NCBI GenBank assembly: GCA_039000515.1 | Contig: JBCFYV010011164.1 | Span: forward strand, 46,045,993 to 46,109,992 | Length of the DNA: 64,000 nucleotides | From: Timema cristinae | Taxonomy: Eukaryota > Arthropoda > Insecta > Phasmatodea > Timematidae | Direction: 5' to 3' | Part shown: piece after piece, positions 35,339 to 46,524 of the stretch | Numbering within the stretch: the stretch's first letter is position 1 | How the letters are laid out: every line of letters starts with the position of its first letter | Position numbers and translations under genes: made by a program | The notes under the pieces: model-generated | Database searches by the model: none | What the model saw: the letters and a program-made list of their open reading frames with translations, nothing else | Told to the model about the DNA's origin: nothing

Positions 35339-37100
35339 ACTTAGCTCGTGAATGACTTATAGCCACCAATGACCACTATAAAATGCAAAGACATAACACA
35401 TTTCACTGAAAACCCGTCTTCCTTCACATATTCATACAGTATGTTCAACTGATGTTTGAGTAAAAGAAAAAGGTTTGACCAAAATTTTTGTTTCATTTGA
35501 AGGTATGAAAGCATGTAGCTTTTGAGTGCCAAGAATGGTTTGTGCTTTGCTGAATCGATGTCAAAAAAATGGTTTGTTGCAATGTACTATTCTTGGGTAA
35601 CAAAATGTAAAGTCAATTTTTGAAATGTTTTCTTTTGCCCATTCATAGAGTTGTCTCGGCGGCATTATTTGTTCCTCGTATGGTCTTTGGAGACTTGCTC
35701 TAACTGCCAACCTCTTCACGGTTCCCCCCAACATCGTCACATGCCTCTTTGACATGAGATGTAGCAGAAATATGCCACTCAGCTTTAATGTTGAAATCTG
35801 TTTTATGGCGACATAAATTCAAAAAGTTAGTCTTGTTTTTTATTGTACAGCAGAGCCATCTGAAAAATAAAATATTCTTTTGTGAAATTTCTCAAGTCTG
35901 CTCTTCAAAAAAGTGAGTTTTTGTTGAAACAAATACACAGCTGCAAAATTGTGTTTGAGATACTCTGAAATCACAACAAAGCTGGCATGCTCAGTTTTTT
36001 CACCCGTTTTAAATATCCAACAAATGGATGCACTGTAGCTTGATTGCTGGTCAATGATAGGACTGTACTTCATATTACGCAGCAAAAGAATAGTTTTCTG
36101 AATCTGACAAATTTTCCTTGACATAATTCATAAACAAACTTTGTTGTTTAGCTATGAATCCATGATGAAGTAAAACAAAAACTTTCTCACAAAATAGGTC
36201 GACAAATTCAGGGACAGTCTTTTGTAATATTTCTAAAGTACATCTGTCTACATTCATCCACTGGCAAAAAGTTAAGAGTATCGACAAATTTTTTTTCAAA
36301 AGCATTTTCTAGTAAATTTTGGATTACTTGAATTCCAGGGCAGGATACACAATTACCCAAGTAGCAGTCAAGTGATGCTGGCTTGCATACTATCTTTACA
36401 ATGGCATCTTTGTAATTTTTGATCTCACCATTAGTGATTTATCGTAACTTGGCATTTTCAGTCATGAGTTTGATATTATGATGTATGGGACACTCACTAA
36501 CTGCATGTGTACCACTATGACAAGCTAAAACACAATTCTTTGGTCGTAACTCTACAAATTTTGAAAATCCCATATTTACATTTGAAACTTTTCTTTAAAT
36601 AGTTGGTGCACTTCCTTGAAATTATTTAGCATTAAGCATTAGTAGACATGACCCTTTTGGCCAGTGCTGCCCTTCATACAAACAGTCTTTCATCCCAGGC
36701 ATGGGTCTGCTGACTTGATAGTTTTCATCAAATGTTTTTATTGTTTTAGCAATTTCCACAAGTAGAGTTTTTCCAGGTTTCTCATCTGGAGTAGATAGAA
36801 TTCCTTTTTGTTTCAAAGGTTTCTTTGACTGTCTTACCATGTAATTTGGTGCAGTAAATTCTTTCACAATCTTCCTGACACTCCAAGATTCAGGCAATAT
36901 AGTCAACATCATAAGATATTCTTTTTGCCAAAGTTTGGAATTTGTTTCTAAAGTGGCCTAAAATAGCGTTTTCTTGGATCCAACATCACTGACGAGTGAT
37001 TCTGCATTGACAAGAAGTTTGCGCTTTACAGCAGTATTAATTATTTTAACTTTTCCTGTAGAATATCGTCCAGACTGCTTTTTTTATGGTTGAATAGATA

Positions 37101-38674
37101 GCTGTTGCCCGCGGCTTTGCTCGCGAGGAAGTTGATATATACAAATACGAAAATATACATATGTATTTACAGATTAATTAAAATATTATGTTATGTTGAT
37201 GACCATAACTTGACCTCAGATCAAAAATAATGCAAGTCCGATATAAAATTTCACCCCCTTTTTCATCCCTTATTAAATAAAATTTCCAAAATTCCTGAAA
37301 CACGTATTTATTTGTTTTACGTCAATAACCGAAATACAAAATTTTGTTTATGTAACTTTCAAAATGACGGACTTTCATACATATTATCATCCCCTATTTT
37401 GACCCCTTTGGGGTGGAATTTTCTAAAATCCTTTCTTAGTGGGTGCCTACATAACAAAATGAATATACAGTCTGAATTTCATGCTTGTAGCCTTGATAGT
37501 TTGCTATAATAACAAAGACTACAATAAGAATTGAAATGAATATTAAAAGTTGAATAGACGAAAATGATGTAAATATGTAATCAGTTTAATACAAGAGATT
37601 GAGCAATATACTAAAGTAAACAATGATAGGGATAGAAAGTGGACTAAAAATACTGTGTACAAATATAGTTGGCATATTTAAATGAAATGCAGGTCAGATT
37701 AAAAGTATAAATAAATATAGTTAATAGGAAATACATATAAGTGTTGACTAATTAAAATACACTTAAAATTAGTTTAATAGAATTAGAAACTTTAAACTCA
37801 TTTAATTTAAAATATCTAAATCTAAGTTCATAAAAACATTAATAACATGAAATGAATATAAATAAATGTAAAAATTATCACAGTCTTGTTGTTGGGATTG
37901 ACTTCCCTTACTCCTTTGTTATTGATATTCCTGTACTGATGATGTCTACAGAAGTTCTATTTTACCAACATGTTTCGGTGCTAACAATTGGACGCACCAT
38001 AATCATGGAGTCCGAAGGGTGGTAGGACACGATGAGATCGAACTTAGGACTCCATGATTATGGTGCGTCCAATTGTTAGCACCGAAACATGTTGGTAAAA
38101 TAGAACTTCTGTAGACATCATCATTACAGGAATATCAATAACAAAGGAGTAAGGGAAGTCAATCCCAACAACAAGACTGTGATAATTTTTACATTTATTT
38201 ATATTCATTTCATGTTATTAATGTTTTTATGAACTTAGATTTAGATATTTTAAATTAAATGAGTTTAAAGTTTCTAATTCTATTAAACTAATTTTAAGTG
38301 TATTTTAATTAGTCAACACTTATATGTATTTCCTATTAACTATATTTATTTATACTTTTAATCTGACCTGCATTTCATTTAAATATGCCAACTATGTTTT
38401 ACAGAGTATTTTTAGTCCACTTTCTATCCCATATCATTGTTTACTTTAGTATATTGCTCAATCTCTGTTATTAAACTGATTACACATTTACATAATTTTC
38501 GTCTATTCAACTTTTAATATTCATTTCAATTATTATTGTAGTCTTTGTTATTATAACATACTCTAAACTCCTTACGAAAGATTATTTTTAGAATGTTTTC
38601 TAAAATGTTGATAGTTTGTGCTCGGCGATGATGAATCAGTCAGTCAGTCAGTCAGGACATGTTATTTTATAAGT
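37101..38674. mobile_element. Retroelement-like insert containing a palindrome
   Basis: The insert starts GCTGTTGCCCGCGGCTTTGC and ends with four GTCA repeats then ATGTTATTTTATAAGT. ATAGATA flanks it at 37094-37100 and 38675-38681, a 7-bp duplication. Start and end resemble a dispersed repeat common in arthropod genomes (GCCCGCGGCTTCG type), from memory only. Its middle is taken up by the inverted repeat listed next. It splits the transposase coding sequence. Confidence 0.6.
37505..38558. repeat. Imperfect palindrome, arms about 510 bp, 33-bp spacer
   Basis: The arms at about 37505-38013 and 38047-38558 are inverted copies with only scattered substitutions and small indels. The inner ends are GGACGCACCATAATCATGG and its complement, and the spacer is 38014-38046. 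Both arms contain CCGAAACATGTTGGTAAAAT, a motif like the end repeats of Penelope-like elements. The sequence differences between arms argue against a pure assembly artefact. Confidence 0.9.
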
Positions 38675-38860
38675 ATAGATAGGGGACTCTCCTATGTTTT
38701 GGAGGGAATCTTACATCACAATCACTATCTGAACAAATGCTGCGATCATAACCTACATCCTGGCTAATGCTTGGAAAACCTGAATTCTTTACAGTTTCTT
38801 TCTTCATCTTGCTTAGTTCTTTCCTTTAACTGTCACAAATTTTAGTTATCATTGGTGTCT

Positions 38861-39293
38861 CAGTAAAAATGAAACACATCTGTGTTGTCACTGGTCTTAA
38901 TCCCTTCTTTACATGGGAGTGATTTGGTTTTTAAACGGATTAATACAACTAATGTTTCATTTTTATCAATTTTAGAAATGTTTTATCGAAAACTCACAAA
39001 ACACTGCTTCACATTATCTCTTCACTCTCACAATTAATTAAACTATTCACATAAAAATCAACAGAAATAAATAACACACAAATAGAAGCAAGTTGTCTTC
39101 AGAAACTCTGCTGGTAACTGAACCGGAGCGGCAACATAATTTAATGAGAGCATTGTTTATGGAGGGTCAATAAAACTCCCGTTGTGCTTTTAAAAGGTTT
39201 GGATAAGAGAGTATCCCATGTCAACAACTCGCAGAGTCACAACAAGCAGAAAGAAAACTTCAATGACTCATGTCAAGAGGCAGGGGTGGGGCA
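38861..39293. other. Interior of the old transposon, no gene seen
   Basis: Upstream of the transposase start; no coding similarity recognised. Confidence 0.35.
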
Positions 39294-39683
39294 TGGTGTC
39301 TACTAAACTTGACCAATGAAATCCCAGACCTTTTCCCTGATCATTTCTTAAATTCCCGACTAAAAAAAGTATGTCACATCCTCTAACTAGCCCCCCCCTT
39401 TTCCACCCTCGTTTTTATATTAATCTTTTTTTTAAGTAATAATAAGTTTTAAAATTTGAATTAAAATTGTTTACTAGGAATTAAAAATATATTACACAAC
39501 TACAAACAAAAAATGACATAATTTACTGATTATTGTATTTCATATTTTGAATAAAATATCATTTTCCCGGATTTTTATTGTGATTTACCAAATTCTCGAC
39601 TTATTCCCGTTTTTTCCCGATCACTTCAAATTCCCGGCTAATTCCAGTTTTCCCTGATTTTCCTGGATGGTAGACACCCTGGT
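39294..39683. mobile_element. MITE with GGTGTCTAC ends
   Basis: The left end reads CATGGTGTCTACTAAAC and the reverse complement of the right end reads CAGGGTGTCTACCATCC. Interior blocks of TTCCCGG and CCCGATCA alternate in inverted order. GTGGGG directly flanks both sides, a possible short target duplication. The ends look like a widespread class of small non-autonomous DNA transposon. It is nested inside the larger element. Confidence 0.65.
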
Positions 39684-40475
39684 GGGGTTAAGAATGGCAA
39701 GGCCAGCAACGATAAGATAAGCGAGAAGGATGAAGATATTTTATAGACCCTACATTATTCAAATATGGAAGAGGGAAAAGAGGGATGGTTAGGCAAGGTG
39801 GGTAAGAGAGGTATAGCACATGGTAAAGAGAGAGTTGGAAGGGGGAAGAGTGTTTTGGTGAGAGATTTGGTTTTACACGTGTTTATTTTTTAATGCCGGC
39901 TGTTTGTAAAGCATTCTCTGCATTTTGACAACTACATTTTAATCATCCCTTTCAAGTTTCAACATTATTGTAATAACTAATCTTATTTCACAATACAGGG
40001 AAAACAATCACTATTCATATTCGGTTGGTATTGGTTTGAAATTATTTGATTAGAAAAAGTGCTTTTCACACACCCCTAAATTTAACTCAACCATGATACA
40101 TAGGGTGATAAGGGATATAATCTTAAAAATATTGCACAAGAAATAAGCTGTGAAAAAAAAAATGTTTAGGCTATATTTGCAAAATTCTGAACCTATTATT
40201 TTCTCTTAGTCAAATGTACTACCTCTCATAGCTTATGATCCCACATAAATATTTTATGGATAGTTACAGATAAATATGAACTAATTTTGAGAATTTTTTC
40301 AAACTTTTAAAAATGCCCGTTTTTGAGAAAATCAATTTTGAAATTATGAATTGGATTTTTGAAAATAAATTTTTTAATTAACTCTATTGTGATGCATATA
40401 AAATGAAAGCTCATCAAATGAGCTTTAAAATGAGCCCCATTTGAGCTCTGTAGACAAATTAGGTTATTTTGTGTA

Positions 40476-41412
40476 TCTATGTTCAAATTATTAATTAAGG
40501 AAAACCTCTTTTCGCTATTTGAGGTAATTTGTAATATATATTTGGAAGGTCAACAAAGGGTGTATAGAAAACACATAAAAGGAAACAAACAAAAATATGG
40601 CTTTTACAATAAAAAGAAAACAATTCACACTTTACATTGTTGTTACTGGACAGATGTGTAGTGGCTGCCGCCTGAAGAAAATCAATTGTACCGCTCAGTC
40701 CCCGACCTTGGCTTCATTCTATTGGAACTCATCAGGGAGAAGTGTTAAACGCACAATATAACTTCCTGAATTGTGTTTGTTCCATTTTATATGTTTTCTA
40801 TCAACCTATTCCTGTACCATATTTCCTAAAAATATTACACATTATTAAATAGTTATCAAACATTAAAAATATTATACTTTACTTTCTGGGAGCATGTGAT
40901 CTAAAATTGAAGACGACAGGTGTAAATTGGAAATGATTTGTCCTTAACAAATTTTTTTAAATGTGTTTTTATGTAACTTGCACTAAAACATTTCCAATTT
41001 TATAACTCATTACCCCATTTGTTTGGATATAATCATGTAAATAAGAATAGGTTTAATCAATTTGTTTGAAAGAGGGCTTGACTGTATTTAATTACATTTT
41101 ATATTTGTAGCCTGAATGTATTAGAAAGTGGGTGCTTGCATACTTGCTTGGGGTAAACATTATTAGTTAACATCATAACTAAAATAATATGAACAATATA
41201 TTTTATTTAAAAAATTGTACAAGAGGTCTAAAGAAGAGGTTTATATGACAACAAATAAAAATAATTACCATATCCTTATTTAATTAATTATATGAAGGAG
41301 TTTATAACATCTGCTAAATCAAACATTGAAAGGATGATAGAAGGGCAAGGTCTACAAACTTACTAGAAAACTGGAGGCCTCAAAGTTAGCAATTAAAACA
41401 CAACAAAAGACA
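40476..41412. other. Intergenic sequence, no gene seen
   Basis: AT-rich, nothing recognised. Confidence 0.4.
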
Positions 41413-42011
41413 TAATCATGACATTTTCAGGGTACATTAGGCCCTTTCTTCAGCAAAAGAGGGTAAAACAAACGACTATTGCAGCATGGCTAGAGGTTAA
41501 TCATGGTCATTTAATTTGTTGCCTGAGAGTCATCGTTTTGACACCAACCACAACAACCCTGACAAGCCAGTAGCACGTCATGCCTAAACATATAATTTAA
41601 ATTTTGAATCATGATATAGTGTTAGAATTATACAAGCACGCCTCGATATATAACCAAATCAATGCCCTCCCCCCCCCCCCCCATTTCAAAACCAGATAAC
41701 CTTCTTTTCTTCCAAGCAGGCCTGCTCACACCAGACGGTCATTTCCATACAAACAATGATAAACAAATAATTTAATTCAATAATTCAATATAATATAGAT
41801 ACAAAATTATATCCATCCACCAAGAGTAAAAACAAAAGTTTGAACAGGTAAATGCAAAATCTAAGCCAAAACATTTTTTTTAGAATCAAGAAATAGGCAA
41901 CAACATTATCTAAGTGACCATGATCAACATCTAGCCATGCTGCCATTGTCCAGCCTGTTTTTATTCTCTCCTGCTGAAGAAGGGGATTTATATACCATGA
42001 AAATGTCATGT
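41413..42011. repeat. Fold-back element, arms about 110 bp
   Basis: CATGACATTTTCAGGGTAC through TTTGTTGCCT (41417-41526) matches the reverse complement of 41892-42011 (ATGACATTTTCATGGTATA, CTTCTTCAGCA, GCAGCATGGCTAGATGTTG). The arms are around 80 percent alike by eye and separated by about 365 bp that include a C run at 41670. The CTTCAGCA motif near the arm ends is reminiscent of Penelope-like termini. Confidence 0.7.
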
Positions 42012-42052
42012 TATGTTTTTTTACTGTATTTTAGTTGTGAGCTTTGAGGCTT

Positions 42053-43373
42053 ACAGTTTTCTGGTAAGCTGGTACCAGCAGACTCGAAAGAAGGGAGTTA
42101 TAGTACCTATTTTCAAGAAGGAAGACAGGAAGAGGTGTAAAAGTTATAGGTAGGATAAAGTTGATGTACCACTGTACAAAAATATGTGATAAGATACTGG
42201 AAAAGAGGATAAGAAATAAAATGAAAGGAAGGGGAGGAGAGAAACAGCAGAAATTCAGGGAACAAAGGTCTAAAATAGAATCTTTGCCATACAACAGCTG
42301 ATGGAAAGAAGGTATGAATATGGAAAGCACTTGGTAATGGTATTTATGGATGAAGACTGAAAGTGTGGAGAGAGATAAAGTTTGAAAAGCGATGAAGAAG
42401 TTGAAGTGGAAAGAGGAGTTTTAATGAGAGTGAAAAGCATGTATGAGTATGAGAATAACAAGAGTTGTGTTAAGACAAAGAGTAAGACAACAGAGTGGTT
42501 ACAAATACAAAATTGAGTTAAGCAGGGAAGTGCCCTTTCAATATTACTATTTGTAATGGAAATGGTCATGAATAAAGTGGCAGGAAAACCCAGGGGAAAA
42601 ACAATGAAAGCCGTGATGTGATGTTTGTTGATGACTTGATGGTATGAGGGGGAGAAGCAAGAGGAAGTACAGGAGCAGTTACAGGAACGGAATGAAGAAG
42701 TGAAAGAGTGTGGAATAAAATTTAGCATGGTGAAGTGTGAAGTGATGGTAATGACAAAGAAGAGGATAAGGTTTATTAAAGCTATAGAGTTGGCTGGAGT
42801 AGAGCTCAGAAAAGTACAGAACGTAAAATATTTTGGAAGAGTGATTGATGCAAAAGGTGGAAGTAGAGAGGATTTAATAAGAAGAAAACGGCAGCTAGAG
42901 TTTTTCTCTAGGTGTGTAAGGGACCTGCTATGGAGAAGAGAAGTGCCTATAAAGTGTCAGTAAGTGTTGTACCCATTGTCCCATATGCAGCAGAAACATG
43001 GACGGTAAGTCCAAGAGAAACGAGGAAAGTAGAGGCCATAGGAATGAAGTTATTTGGGAAAGAGTTGGGATACAGGGAGTACATGAGATAGTCGAGGAAG
43101 CAAGACTGAGATGGTATGGCCATATAATGAGGATGGAAAAAAAAGGGGATGTCAAAGAGATTAATGGAGATGAAAAATATAGGAAACTAGACCACAAAGG
43201 TGGTAAAGAAAGAGATGGGAGGAGCAATTGACAGAAAGTGTGCAAGTGAGAGAAAAATAATGAAAGCAATAAAAGGAGGAAGAATGGTGGAAGGATAGAG
43301 GAAGATGGAGATATTTTACTAAACTGACCTGGCCACAAGCTGGAAACAGTTGATGATGATGATGATGATGATT
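42053..43373 (+). pseudogene. LINE reverse transcriptase with GATGAT tail
   Basis: Frame pieces include VPIFKKEDRKRCKSYR, then RTKVW-like and LPLLFVMEMV-like RT blocks, MFVDDLMV (the RT active-site box FVDD near 42625) and later IKFSMVKCEVMVMTKKR and LRWYGHIMRMEK. The copy ends with a CAAGCTGGAAACAGTTGATG stretch running into a GATGAT repeat to 43372. Stops and frameshifts throughout make it dead. The upstream endonuclease is missing, so it is 5'-truncated. Clade not resolved; similar RTs are found in RTE-like and related animal LINEs. Confidence 0.85.
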
Positions 43374-45115
43374 TTATGGTGTGTAGGCTTACCCTTAGAT
43401 CCTCCTTTCAATATTTAATTTAATACAGCCATTTTCCTTTGTATAACATCTGTTAATATTTATAGTATTCTATAATAAATCGATCACCCTTTCTTTTCTT
43501 GATAGTTTAAAATTTTTGTTAAGCCTGTGCAGACCCATAATTTTTAATTTTTAATCAAATCCAAATCTCGACTTATTTAAATCAAGTCTGGATTAAAACT
43601 CATACTTAAAAAAAAAAAAAATCCAGTCAAAACAAATCAAATCTCTTTCTAAATTTATTTGATTGTATCAAATCTTAGTATAATAAAATACTTTTAAAAA
43701 ATTATATCAAATATTTTATTTTAAGAAAAGGATCAAATCTGAATCACATAATTTATTTTAGGGTTTCTATGAAAAGGTTTCAAATTGAATCTGTGTTAAA
43801 TAATATAATCCAATAATAAAATAATCAATAACACTAATTGTCCTATAAGGTTAAACATCAAATAAATTTCACACGATTTTACAATAATAGTTCAAAGTTT
43901 GATAAATAATAATAAAAAAAATTAAAAAAAAAGAGTTCTTAGCTTTTAAAAAAAAAATAAAGTAAGATTCAGATTCCAAGTGCTGAAGTTTTGTAGGGGC
44001 TTAATTTTTTAAGCATATAGCTTATATATTTTTTCATATTATTGTACACTATGATATAAGTAAGCAAGAATTATTTTGAGCATAAATGTATATGCTAAAA
44101 TACACCACAAATGCGATGATTTGAAATCACCGTTTTTGGCACTTTGAAACAATATAACTGAAGGGTGCACTGATGTAACAGAGAAAAGTCTTTGTTATGT
44201 AGCATAAAAAATATGTAATCTGGCGTTAAATTCACAGCTCATTTAGGTCCAATTGTAAATACTTTTAGTTTTAATAAATAAACCACCTTGAAAAAGTGCG
44301 CAAACCAAGAATTTACAAATACACAATGTATTTTAAAACCACACATTTTAAAAGATATACATAAGTGAGTGTATCATTAATCATGCTAATAATGCATGAA
44401 GTAAATAACTAATGCAGTTTCACAAAGAACACACATTTGTGGTACATAAAATTCTGTAGTATTTAAAGTCAAATCAGGTTCTCACTACATAAAATTGAAA
44501 AAACACACAGTTTATTAAAAAACTAAGTAGTGATCCAAATTATTCCTGTACACCTTTTCATAATTGGAATTGTGTGCATAAAAAAGAAAAATAGAATATA
44601 GTAAACTAAAATGTGCGAAGATTAAAATGAAACAAATTTTATTTATAAACTTATAAAAACAGCACAAAAACTTTAAAAAAATAGTAATGATGCAAAAAAG
44701 TGAAGAAAATATGATACAACTTATACAAAATCAACAATTCATAATCATGTCATTAAATACAAAATAGTTTCAGTAGCTCTATTTGATTTTGAACAAGGAA
44801 ACCACTTTTGAATTTTCATTAAAACAGCACATAAATATTTACACAAAAAATAATTTTGAATGTTACATGTAACTCCTGAACATGTAGCTAAATTATATAA
44901 TTTAATTTCCTTTCTTTTGATAAATGGCAATAAATGAGATTACCTTCCTCAGATGCCTCAACTACAACTATGTACATGCCACGTTGATGTAGAATAGGAA
45001 CACTTTCTCACTCTAACATATGTACACACACACTGAGCGGGCCACTTCCCGCCCCACGGCACTGTAGCAAGTGTCCACATGTGGGGAGCTCGGAAAAGCG
45101 GCACTTTGGTTCACA
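43374..45115 (-). other. 3' flank and probable 3' UTR of the sphingomyelin synthase gene
   Basis: AT-rich sequence downstream of the stop. Several AATAAA hexamers occur on the minus strand, for example plus TTTATT at about 44512 and 44641, so the transcript end cannot be fixed. Nothing else recognised. Confidence 0.4.
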
Positions 45116-45271
45116 CTAACTGTTCCTGTTGGGGTGTTTGCCATGACAGCGTCTGGGCCAAGGCAAGGGCCACTCATACTGACGAGGCACTGGCCCTCCA
45201 ACATTCTTTTCAAGATATTGAAATAGGCGAAACCACCACATTCTTGCTAGAAAGTTATTTGGTCCACTTTG
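45116..45271 (-). CDS. SGMS: Sphingomyelin synthase, last coding exon
   Basis: The acceptor TTTTCAG lies just above 45271. The exon starts in phase 0, matching the previous exon, and has 51 codons and a TAG at 45118-45116. It reads from QSGPNNFLARMWWFRLFQYL to EKNVGGPVPRQYEWPLPWP and a short basic end. The WW-x-R-x-FQY-x-EKNV and Y-x-WP-x-PWP pattern is the cytosolic C-terminus of SMS1 and SMS2; to my knowledge SMSr proteins lack it. This places the gene with true phosphatidylcholine:ceramide cholinephosphotransferases. The longer open frame at 45013-45213 is a shadow. Confidence 0.9.
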   Translation of the reverse strand, partial: QSGPNNFLARMWWFRLFQYLEKNVGGPVPRQYEWPLPWPRRCHGKHPNRNS

Positions 45272-45329
45272 CTGAAAATTAAAATAAAAAATGAATTATA
45301 TATTATAAGATCTTTAGAATAGAGCATTG

Positions 45330-45690
45330 GGTTAGATAGATCATGGTTAAAATTAAGAATTCATATTATATATGAGTCAAATACAAATCAGAATCTTGGA
45401 AAAAATTATGTACATAAGAGGAAATATAATATAAAATACAAAGAGTAACTAAATGTTATAAACATTATTTCTTATAATCCAGCCATTATAACATTCATAC
45501 ATCCAGTTAAAGTGTTAAATTACTGGTCTGGGGCCTGGTTTTTAAGATCATCCTATAATTATAAATGGTTTTGAACCACCAGTAGCCACCATTAGAACTC
45601 TAAAAACAAATTTCACCTGAAAGATTTCTTTAAAAAAAAGTCTTGAATTCTAATATCCTGGATATCCTTAAGGATTCGAGGTCTCATGCC
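45330..45690 (+). repeat. Dispersed repeat (copy 2 of 3)
   Basis: Same family and orientation as 21235-21800: shared TTATAATCC, TCTGGGGCCTGGTT (TTAGGGCCTGGTT in copy 1) and ATATCCTTAAGGATTCGAG. Confidence 0.75.
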
Positions 45691-45961
45691 TAATTCAGAT
45701 TCTATTTCAATACAAACACAATATCGCCATAGTTAAATGTAGTTTATTCAATTTATTTCAATTAAATGTCCAATACTTATTTCTAGAGCCACATCTACAT
45801 GAGATATTTATATTGGTAAGAATCAAATGGGCTCTTGTAGTAAAATACACAAAAGAGAATCAATTTCTCATAAAATAAATTTAAATTTTTGAAATTTGAA
45901 AATTTAGCGCAGAAGGCCCATCAAAGGCAGGAGGAAAAAATGTGGGAAGAATCCAATACAA

Positions 45962-45966
<5 letters not shown>

Positions 45967-46019
<53 letters not shown>

Positions 46020-46025
46020 TAATAA
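45967..46025. repeat. AAT microsatellite
   Basis: Nearly perfect run of AAT units of about 55 bp. It may be the remaining tail of a lost SINE, but no SINE sequence adjoins it. Confidence 0.95.
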
Positions 46026-46524
46026 TGTGACATAGACTGTCCTTTCTTCTGGTTTCTATAGTAGAAAAAGTTATATACACATGAAATACAAAGTTTTAAC
46101 ATTTCAGCATTGTTGCCTTTATAAAACAAAGTGGGAATATCAGAAGAAAAGCACTAACCTACTCAATTTTGAATTATCAAAAACTGTTTGAAACACTGTG
46201 ATAAAACAATGACCTAAAATAAAATTCCTCAGATCTTTTTAAGTAATAAAGCAATCTACATATTATTTATATGGGGAAATAAAAGAAAATAATAATAATA
46301 AATTTATTAAAATGGAAACAAAAGAAATGCTATTATATCTCAGGGAGATAATCTTTATTAGGTAATCCATCGTTGAGCCAGTTCCCTATGTTTGAGTTGT
46401 AAACTGTTGTAATGTTTGGGAAAGTCTCTCAATATGGTGGTGTAGCAGGTTTGAAGGTCCTGGTTATTAGCATGGATGGGTAGTCTTGTATGGGTCTTTG
46501 TGGTTTGTTTAAATACAATTATTG

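Larger units (their letters stand above)
35341..38860 (-). pseudogene. DDE-type transposase relic, split by a retroelement
   Basis: Reading down the minus strand: an N-terminal part at 38690-38860 (SGFPSISQDVGYDRSICSDS), then after the insert at 37101-38674, LTILPESWSVRKIVKEF, KPGKTLLVEIAKTI, SRPMPGMKDCLYEGQ (36912-36622), HHGFIAKQQSLFMNYVKENL with SENYSFAA (near 36100), YFSDGSA with QYKN in the shifted frame (near 35845) and HVTMLGGTVKRLAVRASLQR (35750-35690). These motifs are familiar from uncharacterised transposase-like proteins in many animals, with SDG...QYKN and GGTVKR the diagnostic parts. The aspartates of the ENYS and SDG segments are plausible DDE residues. I cannot assign the superfamily. 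Many stops and frameshifts are present. Confidence 0.75.
34080..40475 (-). mobile_element. Old terminal-inverted-repeat DNA transposon with nested inserts
   Basis: Diverged inverted repeats of roughly 280 bp bound the region: about 34080-34360 on the left and the reverse complement of about 40180-40470 on the right. Shared blocks, in matching order, include AATGGGGCTC, ATTTTAAAGCT, TTTTCAAAAATCCAA, TAGTTCCTATCTATCT (TAGTTCATATTTATCT on the other side) and GGGATCATAA near ATGAGAG. A broken transposase lies between them on the minus strand. Three further elements have inserted inside. The outer limits are approximate because the ends have drifted. Confidence 0.7.

Noticed and set aside
42031..42728. 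Two open frames on the minus strand
   Set aside because: They lie antisense to a recognisable LINE reverse transcriptase.
45013..45213. 66-residue open frame on the minus strand
   Set aside because: It is the wrong frame of the last sphingomyelin synthase exon and its 3' UTR.
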